DNA of 30,433 nt. Source: Methylibium sp964622685 (lineage in GTDB: Bacteria > Pseudomonadota > Gammaproteobacteria > Burkholderiales > Burkholderiaceae_C). The stretch lies in NCBI GenBank assembly GCA_964622685.1, contig CAZUUU010000023.1, positions 1-30,433 on the forward strand, written 5' to 3'. A model generated the notes under the pieces. The model did not search any database, was not told the DNA's origin, and saw only the letters and a list, made by a program, of their open reading frames with translations. Each line of letters starts with the position of its first letter. Positions within the stretch are counted from its first letter, which is position 1. The position numbers and the translations under genes were made by a program. Below are positions 8,426-15,189 of this stretch, one piece after another.

Positions 8426-8431
8426 ATCATA
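8426..8431 (-). promoter_or_regulatory. Candidate -10 box for the gsp operon
   Basis: TATGAT on the minus strand matches the sigma-70 -10 consensus in five of six positions and lies 48 bases before gspG in the 63-bp space shared with gspC. No convincing -35 hexamer is visible at 16-18 bp. The overlapping plus-strand hexamer CATAAT (8428-8433) could serve gspC, but would place the start of transcription almost at its ATG. Confidence 0.35.
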
Positions 8432-8441
8432 ATCTTCGGCC

Positions 8442-9065
8442 ATGTCAGCACGTATCGCTGCGTTCGTCGTGTGGGCCGCTGTCGCGGCCTGCGCCGTCTT
8501 CTGGGGCCTGCGCCTGCTGGTGACGCCCCGCCCGGTCCCGCCGCAGACGCTGCCGGTCGGGGCTGCGCTGGTGGCGCGCGGCGACGTGGTGCGGCTGTTC
8601 GCGTCGGCGGCGCCGCAGGTGGTCACCAACCTGCCGACCCAGCCGGCGCTGGCGAGTCGCTTCAAGCTGATCGGCGTGATGGCGCCCAAGGACGCCGAGC
8701 GCGGCCGCGGCCAGGGCGTCGCGCTGATCGCGGTCGACGACAAGCCGGCGCGGGCCTACCGCATCGGCGCGCGGGTCGACCAGGCGCTGGTGCTGCAGTC
8801 GGTGGCACAGCGCAGTGCGGTCATCGGGCCGGCCCAGGGTGCGCCGGCGGTCCGGCTGGACCTGCCGCTGCCCACGCCGCCGGCCACCGGCAACCTGCCA
8901 TCGGCAGCCTCGCTGCTGGCGCCCGAGCCACAGGCGGTGATCGTCGCACCGCCGGTCCCGCCGCCGGCCCCGCCGCCCGGCCTGCCGTCGTCGTCCGGTC
9001 CGGCCGGCTTGGTGCCCGAGCGCGCGCTCTCCGGCGCCGCCAACGACCCCGCGAACCGCCGCTGA
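8442..9065 (+). CDS. gspC: Type II secretion inner-membrane protein GspC, short form
   Basis: GspC connects the inner-membrane platform to the N0 domain of the GspD secretin. The 207-residue protein has a membrane helix at about 5-26 (IAAFVVWAAVAACAVFWGLRLL), then a homology-region domain at about 40-145 containing FKLIGVMAP and ALIAVDDKPARAYRIG, which match the usual GspC pattern. The C-terminus is Pro/Ala-rich (about 145-207) and no PDZ or coiled-coil domain follows, so it is shorter than classical GspC proteins. It is divergent from gspG. No Shine-Dalgarno sequence is seen before the ATG. Confidence 0.85.
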   Translation: MSARIAAFVVWAAVAACAVFWGLRLLVTPRPVPPQTLPVGAALVARGDVVRLFASAAPQVVTNLPTQPALASRFKLIGVMAPKDAERGRGQGVALIAVDDKPARAYRIGARVDQALVLQSVAQRSAVIGPAQGAPAVRLDLPLPTPPATGNLPSAASLLAPEPQAVIVAPPVPPPAPPPGLPSSSGPAGLVPERALSGAANDPANRR

Positions 9066-9077
9066 GCGGGTGCTCGC

Positions 9078-10979
9078 ATGGCGAGCCCGGATCACGCCCC
9101 TGCCGCCACCCTGGTGGCGCAACTGCGCGACCAGCTCCGGCGGCACGCGCCCTTTGCCCAGATGGAGCCGGCGCATGTCGAGCGCTTCGTCGCCGCATCG
9201 CGCGAGGCCTATTACGCGCCGGGCGAGCAGCTGATCGGCCCCGACGATGGCCCGCCCGAGGCGCTGTACTGCGTGCGCCAGGGGGCGGTCGTGGGGCGGC
9301 GCGGCATGGCGGAGATGGCGGCCGGCGGCTTCCAGTACGAGGTCGGCGACCTGTTCCCGGTCGGCGCCCTGCTCGGCCGGCGCGCCGTGACGGCGACCTA
9401 CACCGCGGTCGACGACGTCTTCTGCCTGCTGCTGCCGCAGGCCGAGGTCAAGGCGCTGGCGGCCGACAGTGCGCCCTTCGCCGACTTCCTGAATCGCCGC
9501 ACGCTCAAGTTCCTGGACCTGTCGCGGCGGGCGCTGCAGGTGGCGTACTCGGCACAGACGCTGGCCGAGCAATCGCTCGAGACGCCGCTCGGCGACCTGG
9601 CGCACCGCCAGCCGGTGGCCCTGCGCCCCGACGCGCCGGTGTCGCAGGCCTTGCAGGCGATGCACGGGCTGCACATCGGCTCGGTGCTGGTCACCGATGC
9701 CACCGAGCGGCCGGTCGGCATCTTCACGCGCCACGACGCGCTGGGGCGCGTGGCGCTGCCGGGCCTGTCGCTCGACACGCCGATCCGCGAGGTGATGAGC
9801 GCGCCGGCCCACAGCCTGCGCGACACCGACACGGCGCAGGATGCGGCGCTGCTGATGTCGCGCCACGGCGTGCGTCATGTGCCCGTCACGCGCGATGGGC
9901 GGCTGGTCAGCGTCGTCTCGGAGCGCGACCTGTTCGCGATGCAGCGCCTGTCGCTCAAGCAGATCAGCGGCGCGATCCGCCATGCGCCGGACGTGGCCAC
10001 GCTGCGCGTCGTGGCCCAGGACGTGCGGCGATTCGCGCGCAACCTGCTCGGCCAGGGCGTGCGGGCGCGCCAGCTGACCGAGCTGGTCAGCCACCTGAAC
10101 GACGTGCTGACCGAGCATCTGGTGGGCCTGCTCGCGGCCGAGGACGGCATCGACCTCGGCCGCGCCTGCTGGCTGGCGCTGGGCTCCGAGGGGCGCAGCG
10201 AGCAGACCATCGCGACCGACCAGGACAACGCGCTGGTGTTCGAGAGCGATGCGCCCGAGCGCGAGCGGCCGCGCTGGCTGGCCTTCGCGCGGCGCGTCAA
10301 CGAGGCGCTCGACGCCTGCGGCTATCCGCTGTGCCGCGGCAACGTGATGGCCAGCAACCCGGACTGCTGCCTGACACCCGCCGAGTGGTCCGAGCGCTTC
10401 CGCCGCTGGATGGCCCACGGCGCGCCCGAGGACCTGCTCAACGCGAGCATCTACTTCGACTTCCGGCCCCTGGTCGGACGGCACGAGCTGGCGCTCGCCC
10501 TGCGCGAGCAGGTCACGCCCGAGGCGCGCGCGCTGCCGCGCTTCCTGAAGCAGCTCGCGGACAACGCGCTGACGCATCGCGCGCCGCTCACCTGGCTGGG
10601 CGCGCTGGACACGCGCGAGCGCGCCGGCCGGCCGACGCTGGACCTGAAGCTGCAGGGCACGGCGATCTTCGTCGATGCGGCGCGTGTCTACGCGCTGGCG
10701 CACGGCGTGCCGGCCACCGGCACGCGGGCGCGGCTGCAGGGCTGCGCGAACGCACTGGGCGTCGAGGCGCACGAGGTCGAAGGCTGGTGCGGGGCCTTCG
10801 AGTTCCTGCAGCTGCTGCGGCTGCAGGCGCAGCTGGGCGATGCCAGCCGGGTCAGCGAGGGCGAGCCCAACCTCATCGACGTCGAGGCGCTGAACGACAT
10901 CGACCGGCGCGTGCTGAAGGAGGCGGTTCGCCTGGCACGGCGTCTCCAGCAGCGCCTCGAGCTGGACTACCGGCGGTGA
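9078..10979 (+). CDS. Cyclic-nucleotide-binding/CBS/DUF294 nucleotidyltransferase-like signalling protein
   Basis: This 633-residue cytosolic protein has a cyclic-nucleotide-binding-like domain (about 25-130), a pair of CBS domains (about 165-290) and a DUF294 putative nucleotidyltransferase domain (about 310-480), followed by the DUF294 C-terminal domain. The nucleotidyltransferase part contains GSEGRSEQT (369-377) and DQDNAL (381-386), which match the family's G-S-x-x-R-x-E and D-x-D pattern for metal binding. The CBS units include HVPVTRDGRLVSVVSERDL. Proteins of this kind are thought to sense adenylates and to transfer nucleotides, but the target is unknown. It begins 12 nt after gspC and overlaps the exonuclease gene by GTGA, so those two are probably co-translated. 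Confidence 0.88.
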   Translation: MASPDHAPAATLVAQLRDQLRRHAPFAQMEPAHVERFVAASREAYYAPGEQLIGPDDGPPEALYCVRQGAVVGRRGMAEMAAGGFQYEVGDLFPVGALLGRRAVTATYTAVDDVFCLLLPQAEVKALAADSAPFADFLNRRTLKFLDLSRRALQVAYSAQTLAEQSLETPLGDLAHRQPVALRPDAPVSQALQAMHGLHIGSVLVTDATERPVGIFTRHDALGRVALPGLSLDTPIREVMSAPAHSLRDTDTAQDAALLMSRHGVRHVPVTRDGRLVSVVSERDLFAMQRLSLKQISGAIRHAPDVATLRVVAQDVRRFARNLLGQGVRARQLTELVSHLNDVLTEHLVGLLAAEDGIDLGRACWLALGSEGRSEQTIATDQDNALVFESDAPERERPRWLAFARRVNEALDACGYPLCRGNVMASNPDCCLTPAEWSERFRRWMAHGAPEDLLNASIYFDFRPLVGRHELALALREQVTPEARALPRFLKQLADNALTHRAPLTWLGALDTRERAGRPTLDLKLQGTAIFVDAARVYALAHGVPATGTRARLQGCANALGVEAHEVEGWCGAFEFLQLLRLQAQLGDASRVSEGEPNLIDVEALNDIDRRVLKEAVRLARRLQQRLELDYRR

Positions 10980-11641
10980 GTCCGCTCGGTCGCTGGTGGC
11001 GCCGGCGTCGCGGCCCGGCTCCCGACGGCGGACGCTGGATCGTCCTGGACGTGGAGACCAGCGGCCTGGATGCGCGCCGGGCGCGTCTGCTGGCGATCGC
11101 GGCCGTCGCGGTGCGCTTCGATGCCGCCGGGCGGCCGCAGATCGATCTCGGCGACAGTTTCGAGGCCGTGCTGCAGCACGCGGACGCGCCTGCCGAGAAG
11201 GACAACATCCTGCTGCACGGCATCGGCATCGGGGCGCAGCGGCGCGGCGAAGCACCGGCCCAGGCGCTGGAGCGTTTCGAGGGCTGGGTCGCCGGCGCGC
11301 CACGGATGGCCTTCCATGCCGCCTTCGACCAGGCGATGCTCGACCGCGCCTGCCGGCACCACCTCGGGCGCGGCGGCGGCGGCCCCTGGCTGGACCTGGA
11401 GCCGCTGGCGGCCATGGCCCGGCCCGAGGTCAAGGCGCGTTCACTCGACGAGTGGATGGCGCACTTCGGCCTGCACTGCGCGGCGCGCCACAACGCCGCC
11501 GCCGATACCCTGGTCACGGCCCAGCTGCTGCTGCGCCTGTGGCCGGCGCTGGCCGCGCAGATCGATGCGGCGCCCGAGGCGCGCTGGCAGGCCCTGGAGA
11601 AGCTGGCAGCCCAGGCGCGCTGGCTGTCGCGCCCGGCATGA
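10976..11641 (+). CDS. DEDDh-type 3'-5' exonuclease (DnaQ epsilon-like)
   Basis: The protein is a 221-residue exonuclease of the DnaQ fold. Exo I is LDVETSGLD with Asp25 and Glu27, Exo II is FHAAFDQAML with Asp118, and Exo III is RHNAAADTL with His172 and Asp177, so all four acidic residues and the histidine of a DEDDh nuclease are present. It is likely to remove 3' nucleotides from DNA or RNA, but lacks the replication-subunit context of dnaQ. The GTG start at 10976 overlaps the stop of the CBS/DUF294 gene (GTGA). This gene pair is a recurring neighbourhood in proteobacteria as far as I recall. It converges on the cobT-like gene with a 21-nt gap and no visible terminator. Confidence 0.88.
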   Translation: MSPLGRWWRRRRGPAPDGGRWIVLDVETSGLDARRARLLAIAAVAVRFDAAGRPQIDLGDSFEAVLQHADAPAEKDNILLHGIGIGAQRRGEAPAQALERFEGWVAGAPRMAFHAAFDQAMLDRACRHHLGRGGGGPWLDLEPLAAMARPEVKARSLDEWMAHFGLHCAARHNAAADTLVTAQLLLRLWPALAAQIDAAPEARWQALEKLAAQARWLSRPA

Positions 11642-11662
11642 GCGCTGGCCCGAACCGCAGGC

Positions 11663-12781
11663 TCAGGCCGGACGATCCGGCGCCGTGACGGTCGTGGCTT
11701 CGTCGACCGGCGTGTCCAGGGTCGGGATCACGCTCGAGGCCCCGGCGGTGCCGGGCTGGGTCGGCCCGGCGTCCTCGCCTTCGGCGACCTCGGTGAGCAG
11801 CGCGGCCGCGCTGTGCACCAGCGGCCAGGCCAGCGTGGCACCGGTGCCGTCGGTGCTCTCCATGCCGAGCTCGAGCAGGGCGCTGGCACCGAACAGGCCC
11901 AGCGCATGGTCGAGCCCGCGGTGGCCGTGGCTGCGGCAGAACAGCACGTAGTCGGTCACGGGCGCCGCGATGCGCGCTGCGACCAGCAGCGCTGCGCAGG
12001 CCGGCAGGCCGTCGACGATGATCAGGTGGCGCTTGCTGGCCGCGACCAGCATCGCGCCTGCGGCCATCGCGATCTCGTAGCCGCCGAAGGCCGCCAGCAC
12101 CTCGACGGGGTCGGTGACGTCGCGGTGGCGCGCCTGCGCGCCTTCCAGCACGGTCATCAGCTGGGTCACGGCGGCCGGCGTCATCGCCGGGCCCGGCACG
12201 GCGAGGTCGCGCAGCGGCAGGTCGGCCAGGCGCGAGATGACCAGGGCCGCGCTTTCCTCCGAGCCGACACCGATCGCCGCGCAGGCCAGCGCATTGCCCG
12301 ACAGCGTGTCGGCGATCTCCATGCCGGCGCGGATCGCGGCATGGGCTTGGTCCACCGACATGGCGGCGGCGACGCGTGCATTGCGCGTCCCGAAGCCGAT
12401 CTTGCGCTGCAGCAGGCTGGGGTGCGGGTTCATCGGCTCGGCCAGGCCGGCATCGACGATGGTCAGCCCCATGCCCTGGATGAACGAGAACACCGCCATC
12501 GGCAAGCGGCCCTGCAGCAGGTAGCCGACCTGGGTGATGGTCGAGTCGCCCTTGGCCGACAGGCCGTCGACGACCAGGCCGTGGTCGCCGGCGAAGACCA
12601 GCAACTGCGGTGACTTGAGTCGCGGCTTGAGCGTGTTCTGGATCAGGCCGAGCCGGATTGCCAGGGGCTCCAGTTCCCCGAGGCTGCCGGCCGTCTCGGC
12701 GCGGCGGTGCAGCTTCAGGCGCAAGGCCTCCTCGAGGCGGGGGTGCGCGGTGGGGGCGATCAGGGAGCGCTGGACGGCCAT
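11663..12781 (-). CDS. cobT: CobT-family phosphoribosyltransferase, divergent
   Basis: CobT normally transfers phosphoribose from nicotinate mononucleotide to dimethylbenzimidazole in the lower-ligand pathway of cobalamin. The fold is recognisable: LLVFAGDHG (60-68), LSAKGDSTITQV, a Gly-rich centre, and FCRSHGHRGLDHALGLFGASALLELG (approximately 281-306) near the end. However, the canonical GEMGIGNTTAAA motif reads CAAIGVGSEESAAL here (about 167-180), and the usual GEGTGA motif reads TDGTGA (310-315). The two conserved glutamates (Glu174 and Glu317 of the Salmonella enzyme) appear to be Ala and Asp. The start is the ATG at 12781 (372 residues); an earlier TTG lies inside a candidate promoter. 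No other cobalamin gene is nearby. Confidence 0.8.
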   Translation of the reverse strand: MAVQRSLIAPTAHPRLEEALRLKLHRRAETAGSLGELEPLAIRLGLIQNTLKPRLKSPQLLVFAGDHGLVVDGLSAKGDSTITQVGYLLQGRLPMAVFSFIQGMGLTIVDAGLAEPMNPHPSLLQRKIGFGTRNARVAAAMSVDQAHAAIRAGMEIADTLSGNALACAAIGVGSEESAALVISRLADLPLRDLAVPGPAMTPAAVTQLMTVLEGAQARHRDVTDPVEVLAAFGGYEIAMAAGAMLVAASKRHLIIVDGLPACAALLVAARIAAPVTDYVLFCRSHGHRGLDHALGLFGASALLELGMESTDGTGATLAWPLVHSAAALLTEVAEGEDAGPTQPGTAGASSVIPTLDTPVDEATTVTAPDRPA

Positions 12782-12808
12782 GGCGGGTTCAAGGCTGCGA
12801 TCGGAGCA

Positions 12809-12838
12809 ATTGTGGGGCCTGGGTCGTGACGACGACAA
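12809..12838 (-). promoter_or_regulatory. Candidate promoter of the cobT-like gene
   Basis: On the minus strand TTGTCG (12838-12833) and CACAAT (12814-12809) are separated by 18 bp, each matching the sigma-70 consensus in four of six positions. They lie in the 83-bp gap between ilvA and the cobT-like gene, so the latter could be transcribed apart from ilvA. Confidence 0.35.
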
Positions 12839-12864
12839 ATGGACGGCCGCGGCGCTGCGAGGCG

Positions 12865-14433
12865 TCAGCGCAGGAACAGCTGGTAGACCGGGTTGTCGGT
12901 CTCCTCGACGCAGGGGTAGTCCAGCGTCGCGAGGAACTCCTTCAAGGCGCCCCTGGCGCCGCGCGGCACCTGCAGGCCGACCAGGATGCGCCCGTAGTCG
13001 GCGCCCTGGTTGCGGTAGTGGAAGAGGCTGATGTTCCAGTCCGGGTGCATGCGGGTCAGGAAGCGCATCAGCGCACCGGGCCGCTCGGGGAAGATGAAGC
13101 GGAACAGCCGCTCCTCGCGCGCCAGCTCGGAGCGGCCGCCCACCAAGTGCCGGATGTGGGTCTTGGCCAGCTCGTCGTGGGTCAGGTCGACGGTGGGGAA
13201 GCCCTGTTTCTGGAAGCGGCGTGCGATCTTCGCGGACTCGCCGTGTTCGCGGGTCGTCAGGCCGACGAAGATGTGGGCCACCTGGGCGTCGGAGATGCGG
13301 TAGTTGAACTCGGTCACGCTGCGCGGGCCGACCAGCTCGCAGAAGCGCTTGAAGCTGCCGCGCTCCTCGGGGATGGTGACGGCGAACAGTGCCTCGCGTT
13401 CCTCGCCGACCTCGGCCCGTTCGGCGACGAAGCGCAGGCGGTCGAAGTTCATGTTGGCGCCGCAGGTGATCGCGACGAAGGTCTTGCCACTGGCCCCGGT
13501 GCGGGCGACATGCTGCTTGATCGCGGCGACACCCAGCGCGCCGGCCGGCTCGAGGATCGACCGGGTGTCCTGGAACACGTCCTTGATGGCCGCGCAGACG
13601 GCATCGGTGTCGACCACCTCGAAGTCGTCGACCAGCGCCTGGGTCAGCCGGAAGGTCTCCTCGCCGACCAGCTTGACGGCCGTGCCGTCGGAGAACAGTC
13701 CGACATCGTGGAGCGTGACGCGCTTGCCGGCGCGCACCGAGCGCACCATCGCGTCCGAGTCGGTCGTCTGCACGCCGATCACCCGGACCTCCGGGCGCAC
13801 GGCCTTGATGTAGGCCGCCACGCCCGAGATCAGCCCGCCGCCGCCGATGGCGACGAACACCGCGTCGATCGGTCCCTGGTGCTGGCGCAGGATCTCCATC
13901 GCGATCGTGCCCTGGCCGGCGATGACGTCCGGGTCGTCGAAGGGGTGGACGAAGGTCAGCTTCCTGCTCTTCTCGAGTTCGCGTGCGTGGGCGTAGGCGT
14001 CCGAGTAGCTGTCGCCGTGCAGCGCGACTTCGCCGCCGAGCGCGCGCACCGCGTCGATCTTGAGCTGTGGCGTGGTCACCGGCATCACGATGGTCGCGTG
14101 GCAGCCCAGCTTGCGGGCCGACAGCGCGACGCCCTGGGCGTGGTTGCCGGCCGATGCACAGATGACGCCGCGCTTCAGCTCGGCGGCACCGAGCCGCGCC
14201 ATCTTGTTGTAGGCGCCGCGCAGCTTGAAGCTGAAGACCGGCTGCTCATCCTCGCGCTTGAGCAGCACGTGGTTGCCGAGGCGCTGCGACAGCTGGGGCG
14301 CCACTTGCAGCGCCGACTCGATGGCGACGTCATAGACGCGGGCGGTGAGGATGCGCTGCAGGTAGTCGTCGGTCGGGGCCGGCGCACGCCGACGCGCAGC
14401 GGGCCGGGCAGGGGGGCGCGCGGCGCGGGCCAT
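12865..14433 (-). CDS. ilvA: Biosynthetic threonine ammonia-lyase (threonine deaminase)
   Basis: IlvA converts threonine to 2-oxobutanoate and ammonia, the first step towards isoleucine. The 522-residue protein has the PLP lysine in FSFKLRGAYNK (Lys70), the SAGNHAQG loop (94-101) that contacts PLP and substrate, and the phosphate-binding IGGGGLISG (196-204). Two ACT-like regulatory domains follow (about 340-522), with EERGSFKRFCELVG and PERPGALMRFLTRM, so feedback control by isoleucine and valine is expected. The ATG at 14433 is preceded by a very strong GAGGAGG ribosome-binding site with good spacing, which fixes the start. Confidence 0.97.
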   Translation of the reverse strand: MARAARPPARPAARRRAPAPTDDYLQRILTARVYDVAIESALQVAPQLSQRLGNHVLLKREDEQPVFSFKLRGAYNKMARLGAAELKRGVICASAGNHAQGVALSARKLGCHATIVMPVTTPQLKIDAVRALGGEVALHGDSYSDAYAHARELEKSRKLTFVHPFDDPDVIAGQGTIAMEILRQHQGPIDAVFVAIGGGGLISGVAAYIKAVRPEVRVIGVQTTDSDAMVRSVRAGKRVTLHDVGLFSDGTAVKLVGEETFRLTQALVDDFEVVDTDAVCAAIKDVFQDTRSILEPAGALGVAAIKQHVARTGASGKTFVAITCGANMNFDRLRFVAERAEVGEEREALFAVTIPEERGSFKRFCELVGPRSVTEFNYRISDAQVAHIFVGLTTREHGESAKIARRFQKQGFPTVDLTHDELAKTHIRHLVGGRSELAREERLFRFIFPERPGALMRFLTRMHPDWNISLFHYRNQGADYGRILVGLQVPRGARGALKEFLATLDYPCVEETDNPVYQLFLR

Positions 14434-14460
14434 CGGGTTTCCTCCTCGCAAAGCGCGCGG

Positions 14461-14466
14461 ATGATA
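14461..14466 (-). promoter_or_regulatory. Candidate -10 box of ilvA, downstream of the sRNA terminator
   Basis: TATCAT on the minus strand matches the -10 consensus in five of six positions and is followed by CCGCG, as several other putative -10 boxes in this window are followed by CCG. It would give ilvA a leader of roughly 20 nt carrying the GAGGAGG ribosome-binding site (14440-14446). No clear -35 is visible. If real, ilvA does not depend on reading through the terminator at 14508-14538. Confidence 0.35.
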
Positions 14467-14507
14467 AGTCAGGCCCTGCGAGCCTCCGGCGTGCCGGCGC
14501 AGGCAAG

Positions 14508-14538
14508 AAAAAAGCCCGAGGCCGTGAGGCCTCGGGCT
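14508..14538 (-). terminator. Strong intrinsic terminator upstream of ilvA
   Basis: On the minus strand AGCCCGAGGCC (14538-14528) pairs perfectly with GGCCTCGGGCT (14523-14513) around a four-base loop, and a T run follows (14512-14508). With the last stem base this makes six T. The orientation is clear because the plus-strand 3' side lacks T. It lies 74 nt before the ilvA ATG and would end the candidate small RNA. Confidence 0.85.
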
Positions 14539-14598
14539 GAATCCACCTTTGGAGGAGGGTGGAGGAGACAAGCGGTGACCGGGCGGACCCGATCGATG
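14508..14598 (-). ncRNA. Candidate small RNA with three hairpins and anti-Shine-Dalgarno motifs
   Basis: The minus strand between ilvA and the OsmC gene holds a compact unit of about 90 nt. It begins about 7 nt after a TACAAT -10 box. Hairpin 1 (14594-14577) has 7 bp, one of them a G-U pair, and a UCCG loop. A single-stranded stretch ACCGCUUGUCUCC follows. Hairpin 2 (14563-14542) is UCCACC/GGUGGA with the loop CUCCUCCAAA. Three bases later comes an 11-bp hairpin with a UCAC loop and a U tail. The pyrimidine tract contains UCUCCUCC and CCCUCCUCC, both complementary to Shine-Dalgarno sequences, one partly in a loop. This resembles the architecture of the anti-SD 'cuckoo'/CcsR-type RNAs of alphaproteobacteria. 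No continuous ORF with a start lies inside it. An ilvA leader or attenuator is the main alternative. Confidence 0.6.
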
Positions 14599-14604
14599 GC
14601 TGTC

Positions 14605-14633
14605 ATTGTAGAAGCGGTCATGGTGCGCCGCAA
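14605..14633 (-). promoter_or_regulatory. Sigma-70-type promoter of the candidate small RNA
   Basis: On the minus strand TTGCGG (14633-14628), a 17-bp spacer and TACAAT (14610-14605) give a good -10 (five of six) and a partial -35 (three of six) at ideal spacing. Transcription would start near 14598, just before hairpin 1 of the candidate small RNA. Confidence 0.5.
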
Positions 14634-14695
14634 TATCCAAGCATCTCCTTTCCCTAGGGGCAGCCCTCCAGAGCCGCCGCGATCGTGCGAGACGG

Positions 14696-14701
14696 CACAA
14701 T
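14696..14701 (+). promoter_or_regulatory. Weak candidate -10 box of the OsmC-family gene
   Basis: CACAAT followed by CCGGCG lies 37 bases before the OsmC ATG and matches the -10 consensus in four of six positions. No -35 is recognisable. An AGGAG ribosome-binding site lies between it and the gene (14726-14730). Confidence 0.25.
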
Positions 14702-14738
14702 CCGGCGCCTCGCCGATGAGCAGGCAGGAGACCCGAGC

Positions 14739-15161
14739 ATGGAATGCACCGTCCGCTGGCAACCCGAGGCCGGCATGGCGTTCAACGCCGAAACCGGCAG
14801 TGGCCACCTGCTGTCCATGGATGGAGCACCCGACGGCGGTGGCCGCAACCTCGCGCCGCGACCGATGGAGACCGTGCTGGCGGGCACCGGAGCCTGCTCG
14901 GCCTACGACGTGGTGCTGATCCTCAAGCGGGGCCGCCATGACGTGCGGGGCTGCGAGGTCAAGCTCGAGGCCGAACGCGCGAAGACGGATCCGAAGGTCT
15001 TCACCCGCATCCACATGAAGTTCGTGATCCGGGGACGCGGGCTGCAGCCCGCGGTGGTCGAGCGCGCCGTCGCGCTCTCGCACGAGAAGTACTGTTCGGC
15101 GACCGCGATGCTGCTGAAGACCGCCGAGATCACGACCGGGGTCGAGATCGTCGAGGTCTAG
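14739..15161 (+). CDS. OsmC/Ohr-family protein (YhfA-like)
   Basis: Members of this family are small cytosolic peroxidases or redox proteins that reduce organic peroxides with two cysteines. The 140-residue protein keeps both: Cys53 in GTGACSAYDV and Cys119 in HEKYCSATAML. The order SGHLLSMDGAPDGGG then RPMETVLAGTGAC resembles the YhfA branch rather than Ohr, so the substrate is uncertain. The ATG at 14739 has AGGAG about 8 bases upstream, while an earlier in-frame start would lack one. It is the only plus-strand gene between ilvA and coq7. Confidence 0.88.
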   Translation: MECTVRWQPEAGMAFNAETGSGHLLSMDGAPDGGGRNLAPRPMETVLAGTGACSAYDVVLILKRGRHDVRGCEVKLEAERAKTDPKVFTRIHMKFVIRGRGLQPAVVERAVALSHEKYCSATAMLLKTAEITTGVEIVEV

Positions 15162-15164
15162 GTC

Positions 15165-15182
15165 CGGCGGCACGGGCCGCCG
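15165..15182. terminator. GC hairpin between convergent OsmC and coq7 genes
   Basis: CGGCGGC (15165-15171) and GCCGCCG (15176-15182) form a perfect 7-bp stem around ACGG, filling the 28-bp gap between the two convergent stop codons. No T run follows on either strand, so termination in both directions is only suggested by position. Confidence 0.35.
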
Positions 15183-15189
15183 CGTCGCC

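Noticed and set aside
10976..11000. A fusion of an 8471-10975 plus-strand frame with the exonuclease
   Set aside because: The upstream part is a shadow of gspC and the CBS/DUF294 gene. The GTG overlapping the upstream stop gives a normal exonuclease length.
8445..11303. A 952-codon open frame on the minus strand opposite gspC and the CBS/DUF294 gene
   Set aside because: It is Arg/Gln/His/Ala-rich low-complexity translation typical of an antisense frame in GC-rich DNA, and the plus-strand genes here have clear domains.
12782..12838. A longer start for the cobT-like protein
   Set aside because: The earlier start is a TTG lying in a candidate -35 box, and the extra residues are not part of the family.
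14469..14606. A leader peptide MTAIDRVRPVTACLLHPPPK before ilvA containing Ile, Val, Leu and Thr codons, suggesting classical ribosome-mediated attenuation
   Set aside because: Its ATG overlaps the TACAAT -10 box, so it would not be in the transcript from that promoter. No ribosome-binding site precedes it, the control codons are not clustered, and the frame runs on through the terminator.
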